Part shown: positions 5,996 to 6,065 of the stretch, piece by piece
Numbering within the stretch: the first letter of the stretch is position 1
How the letters are laid out: every line of letters begins with the position of its first letter
Assembly: GCA_003508605.1 (NCBI GenBank)
Contig: DNUB01000344.1
Location: 1-6,065, forward strand
Length of the DNA: 6,065 bases
Direction: 5' to 3'
Origin: Oscillospiraceae bacterium
GTDB lineage: Bacteria > Bacillota > Clostridia > Oscillospirales > Ruminococcaceae
Program-made: the position numbers and the translations under genes
The notes under the pieces: model-generated
Databases searched by the model: none
Told to the model about the DNA's origin: nothing
Seen by the model: the letters and a program-made list of their open reading frames with translations, nothing else

Positions 5996-6065
5996 GTGCC
6001 GTTAAGCTAAGACTATTTGAAGTGCTTGATAATATAAATCAGAATTTATCTATTCATCAATTCAA
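5944..6065 (+). CDS. Weak open frame running off the right edge
   Basis: From ATG at 5944 the frame stays open to the window end (40 complete codons, starting MYLFHNFELDLCGTV). An in-frame TAG at 5938-5940 closes it upstream. No convincing ribosome binding site precedes the ATG (only TAGGG close to it), no promoter is evident and no motif is recognisable. The frame may be the start of a real gene continuing right, a degraded one, or chance; the leftward terminator next to it suggests that transcription here could run the other way. Confidence 0.2.
   Translation, partial: MYLFHNFELDLCGTVIVCAVKLRLFEVLDNINQNLSIHQF

Larger units (their letters stand above)
5589..6065. other. Gene-poor right flank
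   Basis: No confident gene, tRNA or recognisable insertion sequence is seen in these 477 bases. Contents from left to right are the ~40-bp iterated block, a short AT-rich spacer (5688-5722), a GC-richer coding remnant on the - strand, the leftward terminator-like hairpin, a short direct repeat and a weak open frame at the edge. The uneven base composition suggests a patchwork junction. Confidence 0.5.

Noticed and set aside
5883..6065. Insertion-sequence end at the right flank
   Set aside because: No transposase motif, no matching terminal inverted repeat and no target duplication can be seen within the window.

Overview
The window looks like chromosomal DNA of a low-GC Firmicute, probably a gut-type Clostridia (Oscillospiraceae or Lachnospiraceae-like). 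This rests on AT-rich coding sequence, strong AGGAGG-type ribosome binding sites, a sigma-A type promoter and the gene families present. The taxonomic guess is inference from style only; no marker gene is present.

Left two thirds, + strand: a co-directional, tightly packed cluster. It starts with the 3' end of a gene entering from the left edge (3-416), which encodes a charged linker, one transmembrane helix and a small C-terminal domain. Next is a complete type I restriction endonuclease subunit, HsdR (424-3528). Last is a YgjP/COG1451-type zinc metallopeptidase (3525-4244) whose start overlaps the hsdR stop (ATGA). The spacings (7 nt, then a 4-nt overlap) and the ribosome binding sites lying inside the preceding genes point to one operon with translational coupling. 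No hsdM or hsdS is visible; they would have to lie left of the window or elsewhere. HsdR would act with them to cut foreign DNA lacking the host methylation. The metallopeptidase is a recurrent neighbour of type I systems but has no settled role in them.

Middle right, - strand: a convergent gene for an AAA_14/DUF4143-type ATPase. Its start should be placed at 5508 rather than at an upstream in-frame ATG at 5529. A near-consensus promoter (TTGACA, 17 bp, TATACT) sits at 5531-5559, and transcription would begin downstream of the 5529 ATG. An AGGAGG lies 7 nt before the 5508 ATG. A 9-bp inverted repeat abuts the -35 box and may be an operator. The 64-bp gap between the convergent genes holds no recognisable hairpin terminator.

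Right end (5589-6065): no confident gene. It holds a two- to three-fold sequence iteration with a period of about 40 bp, a GC-richer 49-codon open stretch on the - strand that reads like the C-terminal relic of a lost gene, and a strong intrinsic-terminator-like hairpin on the - strand. It also has short repeats and a weak open frame running off the right edge. It looks like a degraded intergenic or accessory junction.

I see a standard defence-type locus with two less-understood companions (the membrane protein and the metallopeptidase) and no clear evidence of a wholly new system.
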